A DNA stretch of 64,000 nucleotides from Limnomonas spitsbergensis (lineage: Eukaryota > Chlorophyta > Chlorophyceae > Chlamydomonadales), in contig JAYJMM010000042.1 of the NCBI GenBank assembly GCA_037349105.1, forward strand, positions 661,501-725,500, in the 5' to 3' direction. The notes under the pieces are model-generated. The model had not been told where the DNA came from. It did no database searches and saw only the letters and a list, made by a program, of their open reading frames with translations. Each line of letters starts with the position of its first letter. The stretch's first letter is position 1. Positions 32,501 through 42,100 of the stretch are shown one piece after another. The translations under genes were made by a program, and so were the position numbers.

Positions 32501-35500
32501 AAGAAATGAATACGGACTCCCTCGGGTGGATGCAGCGCTTCTTTTTTCAGCCACGAGTCCACCTTAAGCAGGCCGCCCCGCGGCCGCCAAAGGCCCGATT
32601 GAGACCAAACCAGGACCGGCCTACCACTGGTGCCCAAGGCAATTTGGCCGGTCACGACTGGAGCCTTCGGCCAGAGGCCAGAGTGTAGCTGACATGTAGC
32701 TGATATGCGGAAAAAGCACTGGGTGGATGCATTGGATGACGTCACCCCGCCCCATCTGCATCTCCCTCATAAGGCCCTTCATTGCCAGCAGGGTCGAGAT
32801 CAGGCAACACTGCCTCCCTCTGTTGATTGTTGTCCCCCCACCCCACCTGCATCTCCCTCATAAGGCCCTTCATTGCCAGCAGGGTCAGGATCAGATCCAG
32901 GCTGCAGTGGCAGGTGAAGAGGTGGAAGCGGGAAAGGCACTCCTCCAGCAGGCTCTGTCGCCAAGCGGATTGCTGGGCTTGTAAGCATGCAATACCTGCA
33001 TGGCAAACGGGGGGGGGGTAGAGGCGGGACAAGTAAGAAAGAAGTAAGAACTACGTGTGGTTCCCAATCCTTCACGGATCCCTAGGTATAGGCGATTAGA
33101 CCTTCCCGTACATGATACGCGCATTCTTCCCCATGTCATTGCAATTGTGGATCAATCACTGGACGGTACCTCAGTAATCTTTTCCGATTTCCTTCACGAC
33201 CAGCCATGGCATTTTACGCCTAGAGGTTTTACCAATCGTTTAGGTAAATAAATATGTGACGCTTGCATGGCAAAGAGGTTGGGAAGGAGGTCGGCCATGT
33301 GTGCCGGTGACGTCTACATGGCAAAGGGGGGGGGGTAGAGGCGGGTCAAGTAAGTATATGACACTTGCATGGCAGGGGGGGGGATAGAGGCGGGCCATGT
33401 GTGTCGGTGACGTCTACATGGCAAAGGGGGGGGGTAGAGGCGGGTCAAGTAAGTATATGACACTTGCATGGCAGGGGGGGGGATAGAGGCGGGCCATGTG
33501 TGCTTGTGATGCCTCCATGTAAAAGGGCGGGGGGTAGAGGCGGGTCATTCTAGGATGTGGCACTTGCATGACAATGAGTTGGGAAAAGAGGCAAGCGGCT
33601 TTGAAATAATAGCAAAGTGGTGGATTTAATCGCTGTATTGGATCTTGCCGGAGTGTGGATCCTAGCAGGAGGAGCAGTGCTGTGCAAGTGCGCAGTTTTT
33701 TAGAAATCGTGTGAGTATTTACGGTCCCTTACTGGTAAGAGTAGCTGAATTTGCCTTGAAATTATGGTAACTGAAAGTCAGCTACGTGATTCAGCCACCG
33801 TTAGGACCATGAGCGACACAGCACTGAGGAAGAGCCATAGGAACACCCTACTTGAGTACATACACCTATTTTGTAATACCACTAAAAATTGCTCAAGATG
33901 GGAGGCTGAGGCAGCTCGCTCGGCAACTGGTAGGGCAGTTGTTACTTGAGCGTCCACGCATTTCAGTGAAAGCCTTAACAGTCGGCCATTTTAAAAATCA
34001 ACGAGGCTGCCGCTCTCTCTCACCCTCTGGTGGCTTGAGTAGCTCAATGCTCGCGCTCATCACCTGCAAAACAGAAGCCACCGGTGTGATCAGGGCTAGG
34101 GTTCGGGTTTAAGGTTCAGGGTTTAAGATGCGTGATTAGTGGTAGGCAGTATGATCAGGGTTTGGGTTCCGGTTTTAGGTTAAGGGTTTAGGCGGCATGG
34201 TCAGGGTTTGGGTTAGGGTTAACGGTTCAGGGTCAAGGCAACAGAGTTCCAGATCCCCCAAGGCACCCGTTACCGAGTTGTACGAACAGCAGGTGATGCA
34301 AGGGACCATTGGCAGGCAATATCCATGACATCCCCATCCTGACCAGGTCGAATTCCAAGCAGGGACACAGTGCCAGATCCCCACCTTCACAAGGTCAATG
34401 TCAAGCTTGATTAAGCTCATGAGTTCAAGCATCTGAAGCTCCATCAGTTTTTCTCCCGGCCCCAGTAAGTATTTCTTTTGTCGGCACTCGACACATGTCA
34501 GGTACAATCCGGCCACTGGCCGGAGGCCCCTTTCGTGGCCAGCCTTGTTGCTGTGGCCACTAGTCGTAGGCCGGTTCACAATTGTTCATCATACAGCCTT
34601 TGGCAGCTGTGGAGCAGCCATCCGAAGTTGGACTCGTAGCCAAAAAAGAAACAAAAAAGAAACACTCTCTGCCTCTGAGACTGCAAACCAGCATCATACC
34701 TCAAGCTCTTGCTGCTGGGCTGCTGAAAACTCCACTCCATCATCATGGCCTGGCCTGGAAGGCCAGCATTCCTTTGCTGGGACTTTACAAGGTGTGAGAC
34801 CGGCCGCCCAGCCAACAGGAGTCTGAGCCCAGTGCCTCCCTTGGGCCTTCCTGAGGCTCTTGCAGCTGGGCTGTTGAAACTCCACTCCATCATCACAGCC
34901 TGGAAGGCCAGCACGAGTCTGACCCCAGTGTCTCCCTTGGGCCTACCTAATCCCTCAACCCTCAACCTTAAACCCTAAACCCTACCTGGACCATCCTGAC
35001 CATGTCGAACTTTGCATCCATGTCCACAAAGACCACATAGCCGCCAGTTTCCGTGGCAGATCTGACCGGATCTGTGGCCCGGGGAGATCCGGATCTACCG
35101 AAGACGAGGCAGTTGACCGCCAACTGGGCATCGGGTGAGGTATGGACGAGCAAGCAGGGGGGATGTTGGCAAATACAAGTGTGGATATAATAGCTTAAAC
35201 TATTTCCCAGAGGTTATTTTCCTTGTAAGCTTACATGCCGACCCCTAAATATATTACATAAAGCATGCACAGAAAACATAAAAAGTTGGCTGCCAGCTGG
35301 GTGTGGGGTGAGGTGTGGACGAGCAAGCAGGTGGGATGCTGTCTTAAGGGAAATCTGTATAGACAGCTATCATGACACGCATTTAAAATCTGAAGTAGAG
35401 ACACTTATCTTACACAGGAACACCTGCAGGGGGTGATTTAGAAAGAACAAAGATGTATCGGAATGGAAAAGACAGCTATCATGACACGCGTATAAAATGT

Positions 35501-36368
35501 GGAACAGAGACACTGATCTTGCACAGGAACACCTGCAGAGGGTGATTTAGGCTCAAGGGAAATCTGCATAGACATAGACCCCTTGCGCACCCGGACTATT
35601 CTTTGTGTTCGCGTATCAGGTTTCTAGGGTTGGGCGGCTGGTCTCACACCTTGTAAAGTCCTAGCAAAAGAAAGACCGCTATCATGACACGCATATAAAA
35701 TGTGGATGGCATAAGATGTGATCTTGCACAGGAGCACCTGCAGGTGGTGATTTGGAAAGAACAAACACGTATCAGAATGAAAAAGAGTGGAGTGTGGGCA
35801 GCTTTGCAGTCCCTATACATAGAGGGTACCAGTGTGGGAACATCATTGCAGCCTCTGCTTCTGCCACTGCTTCTTCTGCTGACTTTTCTGCCGCCGCTTC
35901 TGCTGCTTCTGCTGATATAGCTGCTTTTGCTGCTGCTGCGTCTGCTGCTTTAGCTTCTGGAGCTTCATAAGTTCAATCAATGCAGTCGCCTACGGTCAGG
36001 AGCAGGATCATTTGATCTTGTCCCCTAACTTAGGGAGCAGGTCGGTCTTTCCCTGTTTGTTTGATCCATTTGATGCAGTTCTTCAATACCGTCAGGAGCA
36101 GGTCTGTGACCCTGTTCCTTTGATGCAGGGAAGTTTGTTTTCATTGATAGCAGGACAGCACCTCCGTCTTCCCTATCGGTGAATGCAGGTCTGATTTCCA
36201 GTCCCACTTCATGCAGTTCCTTTCCGCTGGGACCACAGGCCGGTCTACCCTGCAATTAAGACCAGGTCAGGTTTGCGCAGTTGCTCACCGTAAGCAGCAG
36301 GTCCGTTTTCCCCGTTCCATGGCCGCCACAAACCTCGAGGATGATCCCTGGCCGAAGTAGACCCGAGC
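29228..36368 (-). CDS. XRCC2: DNA repair protein XRCC2 (RAD51 paralogue), seven exons, ends incomplete
   Basis: RAD51-like ATPase of homologous recombination. Exons from the 5' side: 36289-36368, 34986-35123, 34024-34063, 32847-32995, 31431-31685, 30113-30249 and 29228-29303. All have GT-AG borders with consistent phases, ~291 residues in all. Seen in order: GIILEVCGGHGTGKTDLLLT (Walker A, GGHGTGKT); YVVFVDMDAKFDMVRMVQ, matching the FIDTDYHFDMLRLV strand of XRCC2; SLLEECLSRFHLFTCHCSLD; LRPRLLLLDNVAAFHYQDK (Walker B, as in LLILDSLSAFYW of XRCC2); SDTWQAVITHR, matching the WQxLVxHR segment; and GRVTLVCTQLQ near the C terminus. The third exon (40 bp) rests on phase and position. Lineage-specific inserts are a Gln/His/Pro-rich stretch after Walker B and a Gly-rich stretch before SDTWQ. 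The first exon and the last few codons were not located. If the final exon is not spliced, translation would end at a stop inside the adjacent MITE (29150-29152). Confidence 0.75.
29360..30110. repeat. CCT-rich tract with donor-edge echoes of XRCC2 exon 30113-30249
   Basis: Nearly pure pyrimidine on the plus strand (CTCCTCCT units). Embedded near 29425-29475 and 29565-29610 are copies of the exon end (CAACGTGTCGGACATCACCT, GACATCATCTGTGAGTGACG). Confidence 0.75.
30250..30740 (-). repeat. Acceptor-edge echo array of XRCC2 exon 30113-30249
   Basis: Five copies, about 115 bp apart at first and then more irregular, of GCGTGCCTCCTGACACAACT followed by GCAAAGGG (acceptor inverted), at about 30330, 30430, 30535, 30645 and 30735. 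Confidence 0.85.
30750..31060 (-). repeat. Donor-edge echoes of XRCC2 exon 31431-31685
   Basis: CACCTGGCTCAGCAATGTGC at 30980 and a further copy around 30755-30845 repeat the exon end CACCTGGCTTAACAGAGCGG with its Gln-coding CTG run. Confidence 0.7.
31158..31343 (+). mobile_element. MITE-A copy
   Basis: Ends CAGTTTGGGTT and AAAAACCACTG. Flanking octamers CATGCTGG and CTTGCTTG agree at six of eight positions. It lies in an XRCC2 intron. Confidence 0.65.
32330..32512 (-). mobile_element. MITE-A copy, ends unclear
   Basis: Carries GGGACCAAACCTGGATAGGC and GTAGCTGACAAATGGCTGAG, as in other minus-strand copies. The terminal repeats are not clear. Confidence 0.6.
32533..32721 (-). mobile_element. 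MITE-A copy with perfect 8-bp target duplication
   Basis: Ends CAGCGCTTCTTTTTT and GCGGAAAAAGCACTG. Flanked by GGTGGATG at 32525-32532 and 32722-32729. Length is 189 bp. Confidence 0.85.
32757..32820 (-). repeat. Donor-edge echo of XRCC2 exon 32847-32995
   Basis: CTGCATCTCCCTCATAAGGC through TTCATTGCCAGCAGGGTC is repeated 90 bp from the true exon end with very few differences. Confidence 0.85.
32996..33590 (-). repeat. Acceptor-side repeats of XRCC2 exon 32847-32995
   Basis: The intron end CTTGCATGGCAAAGGGGGGG and GTAGAGGCGGG units recur about seven times with alternating GTGACGTCTACATGG. Confidence 0.75.
33675..33826. mobile_element. 152-bp hAT-like MITE, copy 2
   Basis: Ends CAGTGCTGTGC and GACACAGCACTG. 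Same length and same internal AGTAGCTGAATTTGCCTTGA as copy 1. Flanks AGGAGGAG and AGGAAGAG match at seven of eight positions. It lies in an XRCC2 intron. Confidence 0.88.
34467..34670 (+). mobile_element. MITE-A copy
   Basis: Core GTAGGCCGGTTCACAATTGT, right end with AAAAAAGAAACAAAAAAGAA. Terminal sequence is partly duplicated and the borders are approximate. Confidence 0.6.
35285..35345 (-). repeat. Acceptor-edge echo of XRCC2 exon 34986-35123
   Basis: GGTGAGGTGTGGACGAGCAA with CCAGCTGGG repeats the exon start and intron end from 35115-35165. Further intron repeats follow (CACAGGAACACCTGCAG at 35413, 35520 and 35727). Confidence 0.75.
35985..36282 (-). repeat. Donor-edge echoes of the XRCC2 Walker A exon
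   Basis: About four decayed copies of the exon end (GTAAGCAGCAGGTCCGTTTT), for example ACCGTCAGGAGCAGGTCTGT near 36087. Confidence 0.65.
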
Positions 36369-36668
36369 CTGCGTCAGATAATGGTCAACCAAAAAACGGT
36401 GTGAGCAGAATTAAGCTGCCTTTTGAATGCGGCATTAAGCCAGACGTTAAGCTTGAAAAGGATTTTATAATTTGAATACCTGTTCATTATCTCATCTGTA
36501 AACTCCTGCTTATAAATAAACAAATACCGGCACTGGTTGGCAGATCTATAATTTCTGACACCGATGTCCTGTTGGAGACCAAAGCGCCGGCAGGTTATCA
36601 TGAATACCCAGAGAAACATTAAACGGATATACATGGTGAATTTTATGTTTCATGTGTTGTTTTGACAG

Positions 36669-36825
36669 ATGGGCAAAGATATGTCTGCTCAAAGAGCTCC
36701 AGTCCAATGCGATCCAGGCTGAGGAAATCCTGTCAGGATCTCAAGCTGCAACCCACCCGTTGGCTCCACCGAGCTCTATTCAAACGGACATTAGTACTTT
36801 CTTTTGTGCCACTGGCAATATATAA
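36669..36825 (+). CDS. Candidate terminal exon ending in a PCNA-interacting (PIP-box) motif
   Basis: An AG acceptor at 36668 is followed by an open frame reading WAKICLLKELQSNAIQAEEI and later IQTDISTFF, then seven residues and TAA (36823-36825). QTDISTFF fits the PIP-box pattern Q-x-x-[ILM]-x-x-[FY]-[FY] exactly, close to the C terminus as in several replication and repair proteins. A partly repeated copy of the stop-codon region lies downstream (36923-37020), as at the end of the SpoVS gene. No upstream exon of this gene was found; it would have to overlap the 5' part of the oppositely oriented XRCC2 gene. The opposite strand is also partly open here, so the exon could be misread. Confidence 0.35.
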
Positions 36826-37030
36826 CACAAGCTGGTCGCGGAGCGCACCCGACCAGGCCTACCAAGCATGAGTTATTGGCCTTTCAAGTGAAAATCCAGA
36901 CTGAACAGGGCCTAGCCTTGGTCCTACCTGCAATATATAACACAAGCTGGACGCAGAGCGCACCCCAACAGACCTACCAAGCATGTTTGATTTGGCTTTC
37001 AAGTCAAACTCCAGACTGAAGAGGGCCTAG
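36826..37030 (+). repeat. Stop-edge duplication after exon 36669-36825
   Basis: GCAATATATAACACAAGCTG occurs at the stop codon and again at 36930, with about 100 bp of following sequence shared. Confidence 0.8.
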
Positions 37031-37049
37031 CTATGGTCCTTCCTGTATG

Positions 37050-37766
37050 GCTGCATCCCCCTGTGTCCCGTCCACGGCGGTTATCCTTGTGATTGGTCTC
37101 CCCGGACAGTCACAACGGATGCAGGCATGCAGTGCCCATTTGGTCCCACTTAGATATTTCCCAATCTCGTTCACTCAAGCCTACATGCATTCTCTCCTGC
37201 CCCGTCCACTGCCAATATCCCGGTAACCAGCCTCTCTAGACGGTTGCAACGGATGCAGGCATGCAGTGTCTCTTTGGTCCTACATGCAATCTCTCCTGCC
37301 CCATCCACTGCCACTATCCCTGTGACGAGCCTCTCTAGACGGTTGCATGCATGCAGTGTCCATTTGGTCCCACGTAGATCCTTCCCCATCTTGTTCACTC
37401 AAGCTTAGCTGCATCGTCACTTGTCCCGTTCACTGCCGCTATCCCGGTGACGAGCCTCTCTAGACGGTTGCTACGGACACATGCACGCAGCGTTCAATTA
37501 GTCCCACATGCATCCTCTCCTGCCCCGTTCACTGCCCCTATCTCTGTGACGAGCCTCTCTAGACGGTTGCATGCATGCAGTGTCCATTTGGTCCCACGTA
37601 GATCCTTCCCCATCTTGTTCACTCAAGCTTAGCTGCATCCTCTCCTGCCCCGTTCACTGCCCCTATCTCTGTGACAAGCCTCTCTAGACGGTTGCAACGG
37701 ACGCATGCACACAGCGTTCAATTAGTCCCACATGCATGCTCTCCTGTACTGTTCACTTCAGCCTAC
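37050..37766 (-). repeat. Donor-edge echo array of exon 37767-37880
   Basis: About six copies of GAGCCTCTCTAGACGGTTGC with CTCTCCTGCCCCGTCCACTG (exon end plus donor region), alternating with CATTTGGTCCCACGTAGATC. Confidence 0.82.
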
Positions 37767-37880
37767 CTGCATTCTCTCCTGCCCCGTCCACTGCCGCTAT
37801 GCCGGTAACGAGCCTCTCTAGACGGTTGCGACGAATGCATGCACCAAGTGTCTCATCAGGCTTGAGGAAAGCGAGGATAT
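37767..37880 (-). CDS. Isolated internal exon of an unrecognised minus-strand gene
   Basis: AG acceptor, 114 bp and a GTAGGC donor. Reads ILAFLKPDETLGACIRRN, then RLERLVTGIAAVDGAGENA. Multiple echoes of its donor end fill 37050-37766, and echoes of its acceptor end occur near 37950, 38180 and 38360. That is the pattern seen around proven exons in this window, so a real exon is likely. The L-x-P-x-E-T...RR...RL pattern faintly recalls the CD2BP2/Lin1 splicing-factor family, but this is too short to call. Neighbouring exons were not identified. Confidence 0.4.
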
Positions 37881-39169
37881 CTGGCAAGTCCATGAGTCAA
37901 GTGTTTTGCATCCAGATCCTCTGCGAGAGGGGATTGATTAGACGAGCAACGTCTCATCAGGCTTGCAAAACCCAGGACCTCTGGCAGCTCTGTGGGCTGT
38001 ATTTTAAGTATTTCAGCAACTGCGAGGGGGGATTGATTGTGTGAAGGGAAGATAGCAGGTAGGTGCCCGGACCGGGTGTTTAAATTGGAGGGAAGCAAGG
38101 ATCTCTGGCTGATCCATGGGGGGGGTGTTCTGAGAAAAGGTAAACTGCAACAGGGGATGAAGAAGGCTCACAGTGCCTCATCAGGCTTGTGGAAAGCCAG
38201 GATCTCTGGTAGCTCCACGTGTTTGAATTTCCACGTGTTTGAATTTCACGTGTTTGAATTCACGTGTTTGAGCAGCTGCGAGATAGGAAGGGAGGATCGG
38301 TGGGATGCGTCCATCAATGGGCTGGGCGTTTGACACCAAGTTTTGCTTTATCTCGTCAGGCTTGAGGAATGCAAGGATTTCCGGCAGGCCCATGGACAGA
38401 GTTTTCTTCTTGCGCTGCGAGAGGGGTCTGATGGAGAGTGTGGATGGGTGTGGATGGATCTCAAGGAGCATCCATGAGGAAGCGGATCTGGTGACAGTTA
38501 TTTGGCCATGGCCATGGGCCGGGTGCTTGGGTTTTTGCTGATAAGAGAGGGGACCCATGAAGAGTGAGTGGGGGCCATCGATGTACATGAGCAGCCATGG
38601 GGCAGCGGATCTGTTCACAGATTTCAATGGGCCAGCTGTGGACAATGCTCACTTGGACCAGGTGATCTGGTGCTTCAAGCTGTTACGGCAGAAAGATCGA
38701 AGTGGCTGAGCATTTACTTCATCACCAAGGCTCACCTTCTCTTCCGGCTTGATGGGAGCACTAAGTGACGCTGTGAGGGCGTGAGGCCTATGGCATGCCA
38801 CAGGACATGATGAAGCCGTTGAGTGCTGATGGTGATGATGGGCTCAGGTTAATCTGAGCCCTGGGTTCTGCTGCAGATACTGATACATAAGTCAAATTTG
38901 CTGCTGGGGCAATATCTGGTGGAACCTCTGGTGGAACACATGATCTCATGATGGGACGGGGAAACCCGATGACGTGGATCCCTCCGAAACCACCTCCGTG
39001 GGAGCGTAACTTGGGTGGGAACTGTGTGGCGGGGCTCAACTCTCTGACTCCTCGACTCTACTACTGGCGTACCGGAAGCTGACGGAGTGACGGAAGGCCT
39101 TCCTAATATTGCTCTCATCTGGTGGAAGCATTATTCATTTAGATCGTTTTACCTGCGATTCATTTCAGA
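37881..39169. other. Upstream region of FLVB and of the orphan minus-strand exon
   Basis: Contains acceptor-edge echoes of the 37767-37880 exon (near 37950, 38180 and 38360) and a short GTGTTTGAATTTCAC tandem (38215-38270). The FLVB promoter should lie at the right end. A minus-strand open frame at 38788-39039 is too weak to call. Confidence 0.35.
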
Positions 39170-42100
39170 ATGTTTGCATCATCGAAGGCTCTGAGGGCGA
39201 CCTCTTCGGTAAGTTTCTCGGCTTCTGGGGAGATACGGATCGGACAGCGATCGCACGTTAGAACTATGCATTATATGCAGAGCATACTCCTCTGTTATGT
39301 AAAAAGTACTCAGCATGGTGCCCCTCGCAGGTTTCGTCTCGGTCGTCCGCATGCAGCTTCCGCATTCCAGCACGCGTGGCCAGGTCCAGCTTGGCGCCTC
39401 GGGCATCAGCTGTAAGCAATTAAAACGTCCAAACATCGTTTAGCCGATGTCTGTTCAGTCGATACCCATGCTCATGAGGGTCGCGGGTCGATCCCTAGTG
39501 TCGAATGACCTGTACCGATGTTTTGGTGGTCAATCCTATTGCCCAGGCTGTCGAAGCCCCGCCAGAGGCTATCTACATGTCCAAGGTCGAGCATTGGAAC
39601 GGCAAGTATCGCCTTCAGACGCAGGTAAGCGATGAAACCTTGACGTCCATGGCCTCCATGAGGGCCTGCTGGTAGATTGGGAGGCACTGTCAGGGGGGCT
39701 CTCCATTTCACGTCCCTGGGCAGGCTTATTTAAAATAATGGGTCATAGATATCCTGGGGCTGTAAGTATGGTTTGCATGAGTAGGTAGCCCAGACCACAG
39801 CTCCTCGCATCGCTACGCTGTTAGGCTGCCCAACCATGGCCATACCTCCAGCGAAACTTAGGCTGATCCTTCTCCAAGCCCTTCACATGCATTTCATTGC
39901 TGTCATTTTGAATTGAGGGGCTCCTGATGGCTCTTACCCTCTGCTTCTGCATCTGCCTTAATGTCTCAGGTCTTGCCTGTTAGTGACGACACCATCACCA
40001 TTCGATCGCTCGATTGGGACCGTGACAGATTCGATATTGAGTTTGGGTGAGAAATCTGTTTGCTTGTTTTGAAGATGATATTGAGCGCAGCCTGTCAATG
40101 CAATGTGCGTTGATTCAGTGCCAGGGTTGTTTGAGTTGCTCTTGAGGGGCTGTGTGCACGGGAAGCTGTGCGCACGGGGAGGAAGTTGGTGCGCATGGGG
40201 ATCTGTGTGCATGGCGATGTATCTGCATGGGGGCCTGTTTGCATGGGAAAGTATGTGCATGAGCCCCTGCTTGCATGGGGATGGAATGTGTGCACTTGTT
40301 GAGGGAATGGGTGTGAATGGGGAGCTGTTTACGAGGGGAGGGAAAGGGTGCGCAGGGTAAGCTGAGTGCATGGGACAGGATGCTTGTGCATGAGACGCTG
40401 CATGCATGCATGATGATGATGAGAGGATGTGTGTGTTATGAGGGTGCGCATGCAATGGAGGTTACATGGGACAGGATGCATGAGCCATGAGGGTGCATGG
40501 GCCATGAGGAGAGGTTACATGGGACAGGATGCATGAGCCATGAGGGTGTATGGGCCATGAGGAGAGGATGCATGAGACGGGGTGCATGGGCTGTGAGGGG
40601 CATGGGCCATGAGGAGAGGATGCATGAGACGGGGTGCATGGGCTGTGAGGGGCATGGGCCATGAGGAGAGGATGCATGAGACGGGGTGCATGGGCTGTGA
40701 GGGGCATGGGCCATGAGGAGAGGATGCATGAGACAGGGTGCATGGGCAAAGCATATGCATGAGAGGTTGCTTGTGTTAGCAGTGAATCCTGGGAGGTTGC
40801 TGAAGAGGAAGGAGGTTTAAGGTGCATATTGGCTACGGCAGGGGCACGGCATGAACATGTGGACAGGTTAACTGCAGTGTTCGTGCTGTGCTGTGCATAG
40901 ATAAGATAGTTTATTAAGAGGAGTTCAGGTGCCAGCTGTACAGGAATGTTCCTAACCGTATTCCCCATAAGAAAAGATTAATTTACTGAGGCAGTGTGTC
41001 TTTCTTCGTGTCTTAGCTACATGTATGCTACACTCCGGCCTCTGGCCAGCGGCCCTATTCGAGGCCAGCTATGCTGCTTTGGCCACCATTTGTAGACCAG
41101 CCCAGGTGAAGTCCCAATCCGGCCTTCGGCGGCCGCGGGGGCGGGCTACCGAAGGTGTGGACTAGTAGCCGAAAAGATGAACACTGCCCCGGGCGTCCAA
41201 TTGGGCGTCCGCCAAGCTGTTTTAAGTGGTATGCCTCATGATGATAGAGTTGTACTAGGTGCCCCAACAATTTAAACTGGAGGGGTCTGCGGAGGCTCGG
41301 GATAAATCTTAGTCCCACGGCCTTTTGAGTTCTTCAACCTACCTTATTTGCCGCCCTGGTGCCAGCGGTCATTTTTCCGGCTGCCACAGTTTTGCACGCA
41401 TGTCAGCAGTGTTTATTTTTCCTTGTTCCTTGACTGAGCTACATCTCAGCTACACTTCGGCCGGAGGCCCCATTTGTGGCCAGCCTTGCTGCTTTGGCCA
41501 CCACAGATAGGCCGGTCCAGGTTTGGTCTTAATTGGGCCGTTGGCGGCCGCTGGGCGGCCTGCCAAGGTTGGACTTGAAGCCGAAAAAAGACATACTGGG
41601 ACCTCCCCTGCTCCCTGCCTCCCCTTCCACAGCCTGGAGAAGGGACCGCTGACATTTGCTTGGCTGTGTCAGGGGTATTCTCATCCAGGCTTATGCAGCC
41701 TTGAGGCCACTAGATTAAGACCAGCAATTCTTTTAGCCAGGACTGATTCTGGCTCAGGCCGAAACACGGTATCAACGACCTGTCAGACTTCAGAGTCGAG
41801 CGCGGTCTCGCAATATTGAGAATACCCCCATAACCATCATAATTCCTGACAAACTGGAGAATGTATGCGTCTGGGGCACACTTTTGGGGGGGATTTCATT
41901 GGCCCTTCAGTGTTTGGCCTCATTCCCAAATAAATTTTGCATATGACAGTTCCCCTGCTTCATTACTTTGCATAGGATGGAGAAAGGCTCCCCCTACAGC
42001 CTGGAGGAGGGAGCGGCCTACAAGAGCTCCCCTGCCTCCCCTTGTCCCCTCCCTCACACAACCTTGAGCTGAATGGCTGAAGTCTGATCCTGCCATCTCC

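Noticed and set aside
38960..39020. Plus-strand PPKPPPWER string resembling the PEX13 N terminus
   Set aside because: There is no start codon, no further PEX13 sequence and a nearby stop. The match is too short.
38788..39118. Minus-strand frames upstream of FLVB
   Set aside because: Two overlapping frames are equally open, no domain is recognisable and no convincing splice partner was found. The region probably includes the FLVB promoter.
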